64,000 nucleotides of DNA from Aplysia californica (GCF_000002075.1 NW_004797524.1:857762-921761), one strand, 5' to 3'; numbered from the stretch's first letter, positions 1 through 10,469 are shown. A program made the numbers and translations. Notes: a model not told the origin generated them from the sequence alone.

Positions 1-157
1 AAATTCCATACTAGGGTCTCATCAACCCAATTTGAGTTCAGGACAAAAAAAAGTGGAGCTATTTTTCATCCCTTTACTGATTGTTTATCCATTTTCTCCC
101 AATAAAAGGATAACGCAGATTTTTAAAATATCCGTGCTCCAGTAAATTTACCCTCAC

Positions 158-237
158 CTTAGCCATGAGCTCAGTGAGTTTGTCATCTCCACTGTACACT
201 GTTCCTGACACCATTCCTTTCTTCCAAGTATTATTTG
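158..237 (-). CDS. SGPL1: Sphingosine-1-phosphate lyase, internal exon (entry to PLP domain)
   Basis: The minus-strand exon is 80 nt, with acceptor tatatttcag at 238-247 and donor GTGAGG at 152-157. It completes a codon begun in the exon at 1147-1186 and ends in phase 0. It encodes residues including VSGTVYSGDDKLTELMAK, which closely matches the SGPL1 segment (SGAVYSGEEKLTELL in human, from memory) just before the PLP-binding fold. SGPL1 is an ER-membrane, PLP-dependent enzyme that cleaves sphingosine-1-phosphate to hexadecenal and phosphoethanolamine, the exit step of sphingolipid breakdown. The Schiff-base lysine and the rest of the catalytic domain lie left of position 1, so the gene is cut by the window edge and is not shown to be truncated. 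Confidence 0.9.
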
Positions 238-564
238 CTGAAATATACCAAAAAGCAAACAAATGGCTAGTCCAGTCAGTAACAATATTAACCTTCTCAA
301 TTACTAGCCCAGTCACTGGTGTCAGTTACTGGCAGTGTCCATAGTGTATGGTTGTAAAATCAATAATAACAGCGTCACAGCTTTTCCCCTCTCGGTAATA
401 ATTTTTATTGCCCTTACATTATTGGCAATTATAATGAAACATTTTCTAATAATTGTAATTGCACGGGTGGAAACAGAAGAGACAATGCATCTTTTAAAAT
501 GTACTTACAAACATTGCTTCAATCAATTAAAAACAAAATAAAAACAGTTTTGTTTTGGTAAAAG
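238..564. other. SGPL1 intron, AT-rich
   Basis: This is intronic sequence between the exons at 158-237 and 1147-1186. No coding similarity or structured repeat was recognised before the SINE that begins near 565. Confidence 0.5.
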
Positions 565-1085
565 TTGAACGTTACTTGCAATACAAAAAGATAATATAAG
601 TGTTTGTTTTAGTAGGTTTTGCGGCGCTTGCAACTGCATAAGGTCATATGAGCGCCAAGGGGTGGATGTCAACAGAGAAGTCCTTACAGAGAATCAGACT
701 TACTCTGCTCACCTCTCTAGCTTCAACAGCACAAAATCTGCTTCGACTCTAAAAGATGTAGAGGAAAATGACAATAGTAAGGATTCGGAAAGAAAAAGCA
801 GCAGTTCCCTGTTGCAATTCAGGCACAGTTATGAGCATGACATCTATGAATCATCCCATTTACAATTCTACTGTGCCTAAGAACAGGTTAATATCCCCCC
901 TTTGGGAATGGCCTAAACAAACTTCAGTCAGTAGCACCGCCCCAAGGGGTAGGTAATATAAGGGTGGAAGATTAGGGATTACCAGATAGTAAATAACAAA
1001 GAGGATACGGAAGAGAGGTAATGATGATAGATCTTTGATAGGAAAACAGGAGCAAACCAAACCAGAGCACCCACCAACCACCTAC
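565..1085 (-). mobile_element. SINE-B with a SINE-A nested in its tail
   Basis: Reading on the minus strand, a B-type SINE starts near 1085 with the family hallmark ggttggtgggtgctctggt and runs to 954. It is then interrupted, and its tail resumes at 600-565 (ACTTGCAA... to ATATAAGTG on the plus strand). The interrupting element, 601-953, is an A-type SINE ending in the hairpin tail GGCGCTT...GAGCGCC at 632-659. The 9-bp target duplication TAATATAAG flanks it at 592-600 and 954-962, which defines the nested insertion. It sits in an SGPL1 intron. Confidence 0.8.
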
Positions 1086-1146
1086 AAAATTCACCAGCAT
1101 TACACAAACCCAAAAGCACTAATATTATAAGAAAAAAGGCCCTCAC

Positions 1147-1186
1147 TCATTTTCTTGTACCTTCCAAGCACTTCCATAAGTTCAGC
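1147..1186 (-). CDS. SGPL1: Sphingosine-1-phosphate lyase, small internal exon
   Basis: This is a 40-nt exon on the minus strand with acceptor ctttttag and donor gtgagg. It starts in phase 0 and ends one base into a codon, which fits the next exon (158-237) exactly. It encodes AELMEVLGRYKKM, aligning with the AVLEKLKEYSSM segment of human SGPL1. It is too short to show as an ORF; it was found by looking for the peptide missing between the flanking exons. Confidence 0.87.
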
Positions 1187-1789
1187 CTAAAAAGACAAAA
1201 ATGTAACAAAGATAAAAGTCAGTTCTGCATGACTATGGTATCAAATACAAGCGGACTGGAGAAAAAAAGAAAAAATTTATCTTAAACAAAAACAAAGAAG
1301 CGTACAAATAATTTTTTTTTTAATTTTCAAAAAAAGAACCACTTCCCAATGCTCACACCAACTCTCCAACACTGAGGACGTGTAAAACCTGCATCTACAT
1401 AACCTGAGACAATCCACTGTCACTCTTGCACATAAATTGATTACATCTGTGTTACCAAAGCCGTGTCAGAGTAATGGGATATAATAATTATATGCAAACG
1501 TTAAAATAGCTGGTGTCATCATCACAGAAATAGAAACCCATCTGAAGAACAACATTAAAATGAGAATGTGCTCAAGTCAATGTGTATCTCTAGAGTACAA
1601 GCACCTTAAAAAACTAGTGTATAATAAAATATTGTGCAGATCATTGTGGAAGACTGACTTATTCCAGCCAGATCTTATGTCATACAGATTTAATGATATG
1701 TACAGTGCAAAAGGTTGAAACACTGTATTGTTTCACAAATTGATGCCATGTCTTGAGAGGGAACACAGTGTTCAGACAAGGACTATTGT
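1187..1789. other. SGPL1 intron, nothing recognised
   Basis: AT-rich intronic sequence with short A and T tracts. No coding similarity or inverted repeat was noticed. Confidence 0.4.
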
Positions 1790-1925
1790 ATCGTGTCAGT
1801 ACTCGAGTGATAAGGCTACCGGACTCGCGATCGTGAGGTAACGGACTCGAGGGGTTCAGCCTCAGGACCAACGTTTTGTCCTTGGTGGGAAAGGCACTTT
1901 ACAGAAATGTTCCTCACTTCACCCT
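1790..1925 (+). mobile_element. SINE-D fragment (tRNA-like head plus core)
   Basis: A degraded tRNA-like head (GTGATAAGGCTACCGGACTC, then a B-box-like GGGGTTCAG) is followed by a core containing gtccttggtgggaaaggc and cctcacttcaccc. The same core appears, reverse-complemented, in the complete SINE at 54264-54609. It resembles the V-SINE-type core in style, but the family name is not certain. It is truncated at the 3' side. Confidence 0.6.
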
Positions 1926-3570
1926 TGTCAGCATGTTAGCATTATTGTTCCTATAAAATGGTAGTAAGCATTGTATGCTTCTCAGAAAGTTTAGATTGTT
2001 TCTGAATGGTTTCAGGTGTGATGGGGTAATAATATAGATTGTTAAGCGTAGAGCTTGCTGTTGAGCGGGAATTTGTGCAATACAAATGCTTTTCATTGCT
2101 GCATGTATTATTATGTAAACAATGGCACAGGGTACAGAATTAAAAAGAAAGTTCATGTTATGAATCTGCTCACAAGCAGAATTCACATGGAATCTTCTTT
2201 TATGTTGAGGACAAATGTTACATAGTAAACTATTCTTCTATAAAGTTGCTTGGTATTAATTGTATCAAGGTTGATCTTGTGCAAATATGAGAATGTTATT
2301 TTATTCACTACCACTGTGTTTATTTGCCTGTGTGTGCGGGGCATGAGAACGGAAATGATAATATAATGTCAATTTTGAACAATCCACCAAAGGTCTAAAG
2401 TACAATCATAAAAGTGTTTATGGTCAAGGGTCTAGTGCTATAAAAATTATGAATGAACTATAGAGGTCATGTACACTGTCTAAAGCTGCATTCCCAACAC
2501 CACTCAAATCAGTGACCCCTATCAACAGTCACGACTAAATTACTGAACAAAAGATACGTTGCCCAAATATACCCCCCCCCTTCAAATTTTCCAATAAATA
2601 ATCCTAAAGATACTGCATATCACTACAAAGACAAAAGTGAGACAGCGATATTAAGACAACCTCTTAACACAATGACCATTCATAACACCATTCAGTCCCT
2701 CTGACATGACTTTCTCAGCTGTAAAATGCACATACAGCAGGTTATATACTTAAACAGAAGCCTCACATGGTACATTAAGTATGTGAGAGGGCTAAGGACA
2801 CTGAGTACACTTGAACCCTTAGCCTTGCAATCCAAGGAGACAAAGGCAGATGACTGCCCCCTTTTATGCAATGTACTACGACTGCTCTGACATTACCTCG
2901 GCCTTCCCACTTGACCCAGATATGATACAAGATAGCAGTCTTAAAAATATGAGCAAGTATGTACGCTTCTGGGATAAATATTACCATTATCACGACAATC
3001 ATTCCTGTACTAGACATTCAGATATATAACATCCACCTGACAGCAATTACGTCCATAGATATGTGTGACTCAAACGAACAAAGCATTGCGTAAAGTATAG
3101 AGCTAGATGTAGTAATTACTATGCTAGTACCCGGGATATTTAATTGATCATGTAGGCAGCACATTACAAAGTTGAATGATTATGAAATAGTTCTCTTAAC
3201 CCTTTATGTAACATCCTAACCTTTCTCAGCCTCATAAAAGAAAACTTTCTGGCCTAAGAACTGTCTTAGGGCGTGATCATATAAATAGTTATTTCACAGT
3301 CCTACTGACACCACTGGTTTATGAAAATTCAAACCCAGTATATATAGAACAGTAAACCGATATATATAGCAAACTGATCTCCCCCACAATACACACAGCT
3401 AAATTTGATCTTACAGCTGTCACTGGGAAAATTAAGCACTAGACACAAAAATATACATTTAGGACAGGGAAAAGAACCAAAAAAAAGCGCTCCAATAAAA
3501 AAAAAAGACTGCCTATATTATTTATAAAAAGAGTTATGAATTGCACTATACTCTTGGACACAAAAATAAT
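1926..3570. other. SGPL1 intron, nothing recognised
   Basis: Intronic sequence with a C9 tract near 2572 and TATATA-rich patches near 3350. No coding similarity or clear repeat was recognised. Confidence 0.4.
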
Positions 3571-3573
3571 ATA

Positions 3574-3803
3574 TATGTGTGTGTGCCTAAAGAAAGGTAC
3601 CAAAATTCGGATTTTTACCATAAAATATTTAGAAGTCAAATCAACGAAAACTCTTTGAACACATTGTTAAAAAATGGTGGAACTATCATTTTTTTAATCG
3701 AAACACATTTTGGTTAGAAAAAGGGATTTTTTGTCATTATCAGCCTGTAGCTCAAAATGGTCTGTGGCGACTTTTGGTACCTTTCTTTAGGCACACACAC
3801 ATG
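3574..3803. mobile_element. MITE-like element with ~30-bp terminal inverted repeats
   Basis: The left arm contains TGCCTAAAGAAAGGTACCAA. Its reverse complement, TTGGTACCTTTCTTTAGGCA, lies at 3774-3793, followed by the (CA)n complement of the (GT)n at the left end. The ~230-bp unit has no coding capacity. Arms this perfect suggest a DNA-transposon-derived MITE in an SGPL1 intron; no target duplication was found. Confidence 0.6.
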
Positions 3804-4150
3804 TATTGTCATGAAGTAACATCTACACTTTTATGTTCACACGTGTCCTTTTAGAGAAAACAAAATTGTAGAAGTTTTTAGGAAAGTAAATTCACCATAA
3901 AGTAAGTATATGCATGAATTTTAATGCTGCAAAAAGCATTCCTTTTTTTTCAGCCTCTGAATTTGAAACTTTCAGAACATAAGCAGGTGCATTTTTATCA
4001 AAGTTTAAAAGGGAAACAATTTTGGTCCAGCAACACCCCTCCCCGGAAACAAAACTATATTCTTCTCCGTGGAAGTTTGTTATCAGTCATCACTAACGAT
4101 AGATATTCATCTTCACTGTTGGTCAACTTCCCAATACATTATTCTCTCAC

Positions 4151-4310
4151 CTCTTGTAAACCCTGGAGTGGAAGTGTGTGAAGATAAGAGCCCTCCACTG
4201 ATTGGTTCATGCTTTCTGCAACAGCCTTGGTAGCTTTGCCCATTTCTGCCTCAATCTTCTTTCTGACCATCGGAATCCTTTTGACCCATTTGAAAAACTC
4301 CCTCTTTGCT
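4151..4310 (-). CDS. SGPL1: Sphingosine-1-phosphate lyase, cytosolic linker exon
   Basis: This is a 160-nt minus-strand exon with acceptor gtcttttag and donor GTGAGAG. Its first base completes a codon from the exon at 5223-5374 and it ends in phase 0. It encodes a basic amphipathic stretch (AKREFFKWVKRIPMVRKK...) followed by LHTLPLQGLQE. These align with the basic post-membrane linker of SGPL1 (FKLTRKMPIIGRKI in human) and the 'ALPSQGL' motif. It follows the single transmembrane helix, so it is the cytosolic stalk between the membrane anchor and the catalytic domain. Confidence 0.9.
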
Positions 4311-5222
4311 CTAAAAGACAAGGCTGACGGACAGAAGGAATAATGAAATATGATTATATGATTGAGAGCAACAGGCCAAAATCATTACACTTTGACTTAC
4401 ACAATGATATTACTGATGGCGAGATTTTGACTGTATTAGCTGCAAAGTCCATAAGTCCTAAATTCCAAAAGGGAAATTCCAATGTTTACCATTGGGATGT
4501 ATTATTATCCAATTTATTATGTGTAGATGTAGTTTTACCCAAAAGAAATGAAATATCAAAAGCTCTAAATTGATATTAATAAAGGTGAGGAAACAAAATC
4601 AGTCATTTTTTCTTGGAGTGACCACTTTTGAAAAAGATAAAACTTCACCAGACTCTGACGCCGTGAATATCAGAGCAACTGCTCAATTCATGATATCTTT
4701 CTGATGAGGCAAGCAACCAAGATATCATCATTAAAAGATAACAGGACATGGGGAGAAATCAAATCTTAACAACTGACAAGCACCTGATTATTATGTGCAC
4801 AATCAGTGAGAAAATTCCTGCACATTGTCGAGGGAAGTATCACCAACGTTTATTGAATGGGGGAACAAAACACATTCGAACTACTTACTAATAATACAAC
4901 GAGCCCCTATAATAGTCCTGCTACCTATTTTCAATTTAATTCAGCAAAAACCTCTGTTGCATCATTGTGACTACATTTAGTCAACCTCTTTTCAAATTAT
5001 AGGGGAGGGGTGAAAAAATAAAAAGAAACAGCATAGAATTAAATACAAGGCCACAAGGACATTCTGTCATATCATTACAACTTGACAGGTGATATCTATC
5101 CAATAAGAGATAACTTGTTAAAACTGGTTCACGTATGATGAAGACTAGAACATAAGAAGCATTCTGTTATTTCATTGATTTCAAGCAGACCAAAAACAAA
5201 AAAACCAACAAAATAAGTTAAC
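4311..5222. other. SGPL1 intron
   Basis: Intron between the linker and membrane-anchor exons. No repeat or RNA gene was recognised. It was searched for a mini-exon that would fit the alternative donor at 5226; none was convincing. Confidence 0.5.
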
Positions 5223-5374
5223 CTACTTTCATCATCATGGAAAAGGAACTGTTTCAGAAATATGACTGTTGCTGTTGCACTTCCAGTGTACACAACAATT
5301 TGCCACGGTTCCAGGTCATCACATAGACGGTTGATCAGTGCTTTCCCCTGACCCATAACATGGTGGACAGGATC
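5223..5374 (-). CDS. SGPL1: Sphingosine-1-phosphate lyase, membrane-anchor exon
   Basis: This minus-strand exon has acceptor ttctatag. It encodes HHVMGQGKALINRL, then LEPWQIVVYTG and a hydrophobic run (SATATVIFLKQFLF). It matches the SGPL1 N-terminal region where 'YEPWQ' precedes the transmembrane helix. Two donors are possible. AAA|GTAGGT at 5226 is the stronger sequence but breaks frame with the next exon; AG|GTTAAC at 5222 is weaker but keeps frame (DDES-R-AKREFF). I chose the frame-keeping donor. The alternative is the strong donor plus an unseen mini-exon. The exon opens in phase 0 (GAT CCT...), so coding sequence probably continues upstream in an exon I could not identify; the Met at 5353-5355 is a less likely start. 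Confidence 0.85.
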
Positions 5375-5465
5375 CTATAGAAAGAAGCAAAAGACACGCA
5401 CACTCAAACACGCTATGCAATAAAGATAAAAAGTGGACAAGATAAAAATTCCTTTTTTTTGTAAG

Positions 5466-5981
5466 TGCTTTACAGCGCTCGCAACTGCAAAAGGTCATAT
5501 GAGCGCGCGGAACACACCAAACATTTTCAGTTGGTAGAAAATTTTGAATTTTGCCCGCGTAGCGGCCGAAGACTACTCTTATCGATTTTAGACAACCAAG
5601 GGATCTTTACATGTGCAACTTGCACACGGGACCTCCGAGATTTTTCGCCCTTGTCCGAGAAGACCAGGTGTAGATCTTTCCTACCAGAAGATCAGAGGTG
5701 TGGCTGAAAGACAGCAGTATGAAGGAGCCAAGGAGTAGCAGTAGAAAGGCTGCAGAAAGAGTCAGGAGCCCAAGGGCCAATGTAGGGGGCAAAGGAGGTG
5801 ATGGGGTGGGGAAAGAAACTGGAGACAAAAGCAGACAATAGAATATAGCAAGAGAGAAGGAAAGAAGGTGAAAGGAGACAAGTTTTTAGAGAAGAAAATT
5901 TTACGGTCGCTACCCACACTCGAACCCGGGACCTTTGAATGAGAGGCGAACACCTTAACCTCTAGGCTACGAGAGCCCCTA
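5466..5981 (-). mobile_element. tRNA-derived SINE (type C), full-length style
   Basis: On the minus strand it begins near 5980 with a tRNA-like head: GGGGCTCTCGTAGCCTAGAG (A box) and GGTCCCGGGTTCGAGTGTGG (B box). A pyrimidine-rich body follows, then the tail hairpin GCGCTC...GAGCGC at 5475-5508. It is about 515 bp. Near-identical architecture occurs at 23133-23651 and, on the plus strand, at 29039-29515. It is close to the SGPL1 5' region, with no sign of exonisation. Confidence 0.85.
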
Positions 5982-6025
5982 AAATAACTTTACTTGTGGG
6001 GTTGAAATATATATGTGTCACAACG

Positions 6026-6443
6026 CCCTGGAATCAGGCGCTCGTTAATTTTGGGCATGTGGAGTTATTCGTCCCATTTGAAAGCTGTTTCATATTCTTT
6101 GTTTTCAATTAAATAAATATCCATGTATCTGGAATAGAAGTCAAAATATTTGCGATTGAAGGAGATGAAGTTGCCTTGTTTCAGGGGTGAAATTAGCTAA
6201 AAAATGGCCACCAAAGTTTAGTAACTTCAATAGCTAAAGAGTCCTTGAAAACTGAAAAATGACAAATTTTGTGCCTTTAATCAACTTTATTTTCAGTAAA
6301 ATTCACATGGAAAAATGTTTTTGCATGGACATAAAAAGGTGTTGAGGCCCAAAAAATAAAAAGATAAAAATTGCTTCAGTGGCAGAAAAACGCCTGTTTC
6401 TCCGATTTCGTTATTTTGACGAGTGCCCGATTTCACCAGGCTG
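6026..6443 (+). repeat. Dispersed repeat F, copy 1 (~420 bp)
   Basis: It starts with acgccctggaatcaggcgct and ends with gacgagtgcccgatttcacc. The two ends are inverted versions of a GGAATCAGGCGCTCGT-like sequence. A second copy lies reversed at 36412-36855 in the EFA6 intron and aligns end to end in its interior (for example the 'aatatttgc.attgaag' and 'gggcatgt.gagtt' blocks). It is noncoding and probably a nonautonomous DNA transposon. Confidence 0.7.
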
Positions 6444-7304
6444 TCAGTCTCATCTCACATATGAATGGCAGGTCTAAGAAAAACAGTCAGTTTCATTTTT
6501 TTTTCCCGTTTGAAATGTTAGAGCATCAAAGCAAACTTATTATTTTGCTGTTCATCAAAGGGTTTTTTTACGTTAAGAAAAGTGAAAAGTCCTTAATGTT
6601 ACTGAGCGTTATCGGTTTCATTGAAGCCAATGGAACAAAATTGAAAGAGCTCTCTCAAAAATACACATTTCCACATCTCCCTCTCATGAAGTAACTGCCA
6701 GTTCCTGACCTTGACTACTGACTGCTCAACTTCAAACTAGTGCATGTAATATCTTTAAAAAAATCCATCACAACAACAGTGGCATTGCAGTTCACTATCC
6801 ACACATGGAACAAAATTAGAAAACTCCAGTCGGAAGGCATTTGATCAAAGTAATCTTAGAAATCAGCTCTCAAATTTTACTTTGCCTCAAAATCAATAAT
6901 TCATGACAGAAGTGGTTAAAGACTTCATGCCATTGCTGTCGCAAGCAATTCCTCTTTATGTCTGTTTGGGTACTTTTTACGTCAGAGGGGGGAAAAAGGT
7001 TTTGTTGCGATTTTCCTATCAGGAATCATGAAAAGCAAGAAAATTGTATGCCTTAACCATAGCATTAAACTGCATTTTGGTGATGTTGAAAGGTGCATCT
7101 CTGATAGAACTCAGAGAGGGTATAAAATCAAACATTCTCAAAATTTTGATTTAGGTCGATTTTTGCTCGAGACAGCGACGATGTGATGAGTGAAGGTAAA
7201 GATCAAATCCCTGTGGCACTCACTATATCATAATTCTCATTTCCACACTTTATCAAGAACCTACATTAAAGCAGGACCCCCCATTTCTGATTTCCAGTTG
7301 GAGC
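6444..7304. other. Intergenic, nothing recognised
   Basis: AT-rich sequence between repeat F and the ORF at 7312. No coding similarity or repeat was identified. Confidence 0.4.
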
Positions 7305-7311
7305 CTATCTT

Positions 7312-7527
7312 TTGATTTTCAAGATGGCGGGCGCTGGCTCGCAGAAACTTGGCGATGTGTTCTGTTCTTATGAAGAGTTTAAGCTCAAGTTAAATGCTTT
7401 CCAAACTGAAATACTTACACAATTTATTATTTGTTCCAAAGATAAATTGAAAAGAAGTGGTTATTCTCATCCCCTCCCTTGTTTTACTGGAAATGACCCA
7501 AGAGGGATCAGGGCTGAGGTTGGCTGA
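7312..7527 (+). pseudogene. Possible ZSWIM/MULE-type N-terminal fragment
   Basis: The 71-codon ORF begins in a strong YY1-like context (CAAGATGGCGG). It encodes SQKLGDVFCSYEEFKLKLN followed by an F/Q/I-rich stretch. From memory this resembles the 'GxxFxSYEEFExxLxxFQ' opening of ZSWIM3-like/MULE-transposase-related proteins found in many copies in mollusc genomes. The resemblance fades after about residue 45 and no downstream SWIM or DDE domain is visible within several kb. It may be an old fragment or the first exon of an unrecognised gene. Confidence 0.3.
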
Positions 7528-8261
7528 TGTCCCACAGGATCGTGTTGATGTTCCAACAGACCTATAGATCTAGATCTAGTCACAGTCAGGGTTGTCAAAT
7601 TGGAGCCAAATCTCAGAAATTTGTCTCTTGGATCGCGTCTGGCCAAGAAAATCTCATTTAGCACTCTGGCTCTGTATTTGGCTCCTAACTCCAAATGTTC
7701 AAGAAGAACGAGGCAGAAGAGGCAAGAAAAAAAAAGAAAAAAGAAAAGAAAAATAATGAAGTGAAGAAAAGAGATTGGATTGCTTAATAAAATTATTAAA
7801 CTAGTTAACACGATTTAACGTGCTCGCCCATTTGGTCTGAATAATTTACAACAACCTTCAACCGTCATGCAAGAGCATACATTTTAATAGTCTCGTGCTT
7901 GTGTCTCGTTACGTTCATGAACGCTCTCTGTTCGTTGAACCATAATTTATGGTGTGCAGGCAGAGAGGCCAGCCATCACAAGTGTGTTTGGCCGGTCCCC
8001 CATCCCGCTCAGTAACGTCCGTAGTGAGCCTTTTTTTTTTAGTGGAGAGGCGAAAAATGTTTTTACATTATTATTATTCGTTCTCAACCACATGCGGTAA
8101 GCCATCAAGGGCCTAGGTGATTCTATTGAGAGGTCAGGGGGAGTCTTCTCATACCCACACCAAGATGGGAGCTATTCTCACCGGGGGGGGGGGAGAACAG
8201 CAAGACAAGGAATATTTTCACCCAAGGTGAGAATAAAGTTGGCCAAATTGAATAGTGACAC
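7528..8261. other. Intergenic, low-information stretch
   Basis: It contains a TAGATCTAGATCTAG run at 7565-7579 and one stray end of the TATTCTCACC repeat family (8171-8185 and, inverted, 8220-8233). No gene was recognised. Confidence 0.4.
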
Positions 8262-8648
8262 CCCCCCCCCCCCCCCCCCCACTTTTTTCTCCAAGCCACC
8301 CACTGCCTTTTTTTTGTTTTAGTAGAGGTTTTACGGCGCTCGCAACTGCATAAGATCATAATATGAGCGCCACGGGGTGGATGTCAACAAAGAAGTCCGT
8401 ACAGGGAATCAGATTTACTCTGCTCTCATCTCTTGCTTCAACAGCACAAAGTCTGCATTGACTATCAAGGCATCCCCGGAAAACACAGTCACAAGAGACA
8501 ATGACAATGACAATCTTTATTCCTCTCGAAAGGGAGAAATTTGTCTTGTCGTTAACAATGGCAGTAGACGTTACAAAAGTTAGACTTAAAGGTGCACTCA
8601 CGCAAACGCACAACAAGACAGGACATTAGGCCACGTAAATACATGTCT
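8262..8648. repeat. Duplicated block, copy 1 (contains SINE-A 3' half)
   Basis: It begins in a poly-C tract and includes a reversed SINE-A tail (hairpin GGCGCTC...GAGCGCC at 8335-8371) and a (GACAAT)n-bearing segment. By eye it is identical, base for base, to 10082-10469 at an offset of 1820. The second copy runs directly into the assembly gap. It is either a recent duplication or an assembly artefact. Confidence 0.85.
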
Positions 8649-8763
8649 CACGTGCTGGGACAACCCGCTCCGTAAAACATTCTCTCTCTCTCGGTTTCAT
8701 TTGTAGCACTGAGTGTTCAGTAACCTCACTGCAGTTGGTACGAATGAATTTCTATAGGAAGAG

Positions 8764-9308
8764 GCTAGCCGTACTTCCGTACTTAAGTACGGCTAGACTG
8801 GTTGGCTAGCCGTACTTAAGTATGGCTAGACAGCTGGGCTAGCCATACTTATTCTTAATATGATGGCTAGACTGACCATAAAAAAAAATAGGCGTACTGA
8901 ATTGTAAATATAAATTTATAGTTTGCAGTACCTAAAGTATTTGTATTTGAGACGAAACCAGGTGCCTTAATGACAATGCATGTATTTTAAACCTCCTGTT
9001 TTCTAATGTTAATAGGGCCTAAGATAAATGGCTAGCCTGGTAGTCTAGCCGTATACGGCTAGACTTCTTGGCTAGCCATACTTAATGCTGAATTGTAAAT
9101 GAAATTTTTAGTTTGCAATGCCTAAAGTATTTGTATTTCAGACAAAACCAAAAGGTGCCTTACTGACTTGCATGTATTTGAACCTGAATAATTACTAGAT
9201 CTAGATCTAATGAGACCTGTGTACTTAACAGATTTGAGTCGATAGGGCCAAACCTAGATCTAAGTACGGCTGGACTGGCAGTCTAGGCGTACTTAAGTAC
9301 GGCTAGCC
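8764..9308. repeat. Tandem/palindromic repeat cluster (GGCTAGCC...)
   Basis: Five or more near-perfect palindromes of the type CTAGCCGTACTT plus its reverse complement lie at 8764-8795, 8803-8828, 9030-9064 and 9256-9308. Between them are two ~200-bp units sharing aattgtaaat, tagtttgcagtacctaaag and ggtgcctta blocks (about 8897-8998 and 9092-9183). It is noncoding. It abuts the LINE fragment exactly where the LINE homology stops. Confidence 0.7.
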
Positions 9309-9866
9309 ACTTCGATTTCTATATCTGTCTGTTCTTGCTTTTTTGGAAATGTATCGTATACTGCGGAGCGATAGTTGAAATTCCGATGTCAGTGGGTGGC
9401 TAAGGTCACTAAGCATTATTTCCGCCTTTTTTAGAACGTTTGTCTTGTGCAGATATTGAAAGTTATTTAGGTCTCTACCAATTGTTTTTGATGCCTTTCT
9501 TATCAACTTGTTAATTTTTATAATTATTTATGTGCTGCCTTCCCAACTTGCTACCATAGCAAGTGATACCAAAATTTATCAAAGTTTCTATTGTGGTGGA
9601 GCAGAAAATCTGAAGGAGGGATGGATTAAGATTGAAAGACTTTAGTTTCATCAGAAAGTACTGCCTCTGATTTACCTTTTTAACGATATTGTTTAAGTGG
9701 TTTTGCCATGTAAATTTGTTGTCGATTTGTAAGACCAAGATATTTGTATGAATCCGTGATTTCAATAGTTTCTTGTTCAATTATGAGAGGTGGGATTGTT
9801 GGTTTTTCTCTTCTGACATCAAAAATCATTTCCTTCGTTTTTGAGAGGTTCACACATATAAAAGAA
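9309..9866 (-). mobile_element. LINE fragment: C-terminal part of a reverse transcriptase
   Basis: The minus-strand translation, from 9860 down, reads NLSKTKEMIFDVRR, then DSYKYLG, then (after a one-base shift near 9730) QIDNKFTWQNHLNNIVKKVN. It continues with FGITCYGS, IRKASKTIGRDL and DLSHPLTSEF. These motifs are typical of the end of the RT and the post-RT region of animal non-LTR retrotransposons ('KYLGxxIDxKLxWxxHI', 'SHPLHxxF'). It is 5' truncated at about 9866, frameshifted, and replaced by the palindromic repeat at 9308. It is a dead fragment; the clade was not determined. Confidence 0.8.
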
Positions 9867-9883
9867 GTAGAGGATTTGGTTTA

Positions 9884-10062
9884 GAAAGCATTTTATGGCA
9901 CTTGCAACCCAATAAGGTCATAAGTGCCGAAGATTAGAGGTGTTACAAGAGTGTAACAACATCATGAAAAAGAAAGAGGGGACACATATTAGGATGATAG
10001 TTGTTTGATAGGAAAGAAGGAGCAAACCACACCAGGCACCTGCCAACCACCCACAAAGACCA
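9884..10062 (-). mobile_element. SINE-B copy
   Basis: The tail hairpin GGCACTT...AAGTGCC lies at 9897-9928. It is followed (plus-strand order) by gaagattagaggtgttac and by the head signature aggagcaaaccacaccagg with accaacc. It is read on the minus strand and is about 180 bp, with the same layout as the copies at 51855-52045 and 57974-58137. Confidence 0.75.
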
Positions 10063-10081
10063 GATTATTAACCACAATCAC

Positions 10082-10469
10082 CCCCCCCCCCCCCCCCCCC
10101 ACTTTTTTCTCCAAGCCACCCACTGCCTTTTTTTTGTTTTAGTAGAGGTTTTACGGCGCTCGCAACTGCATAAGATCATAATATGAGCGCCACGGGGTGG
10201 ATGTCAACAAAGAAGTCCGTACAGGGAATCAGATTTACTCTGCTCTCATCTCTTGCTTCAACAGCACAAAGTCTGCATTGACTATCAAGGCATCCCCGGA
10301 AAACACAGTCACAAGAGACAATGACAATGACAATCTTTATTCCTCTCGAAAGGGAGAAATTTGTCTTGTCGTTAACAATGGCAGTAGACGTTACAAAAGT
10401 TAGACTTAAAGGTGCACTCACGCAAACGCACAACAAGACAGGACATTAGGCCACGTAAATACATGTCTC
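10082..10469. repeat. Duplicated block, copy 2, abutting gap
   Basis: This is the second copy of 8262-8648, identical by eye, from the poly-C tract to the last base before the N run. It contains the same reversed SINE-A tail. Confidence 0.85.

Noticed and set aside
5607-5953. Hydrophobic minus-strand ORFs resembling membrane segments
   Set aside because: They are the pyrimidine-rich body of a type-C SINE; the Leu/Phe/Ser richness is compositional.
8356-8616. 86-codon ORF repeated identically at 10176-10436
   Set aside because: It lies inside the duplicated SINE-bearing block; the identity reflects the DNA duplication and there is no protein-family resemblance.
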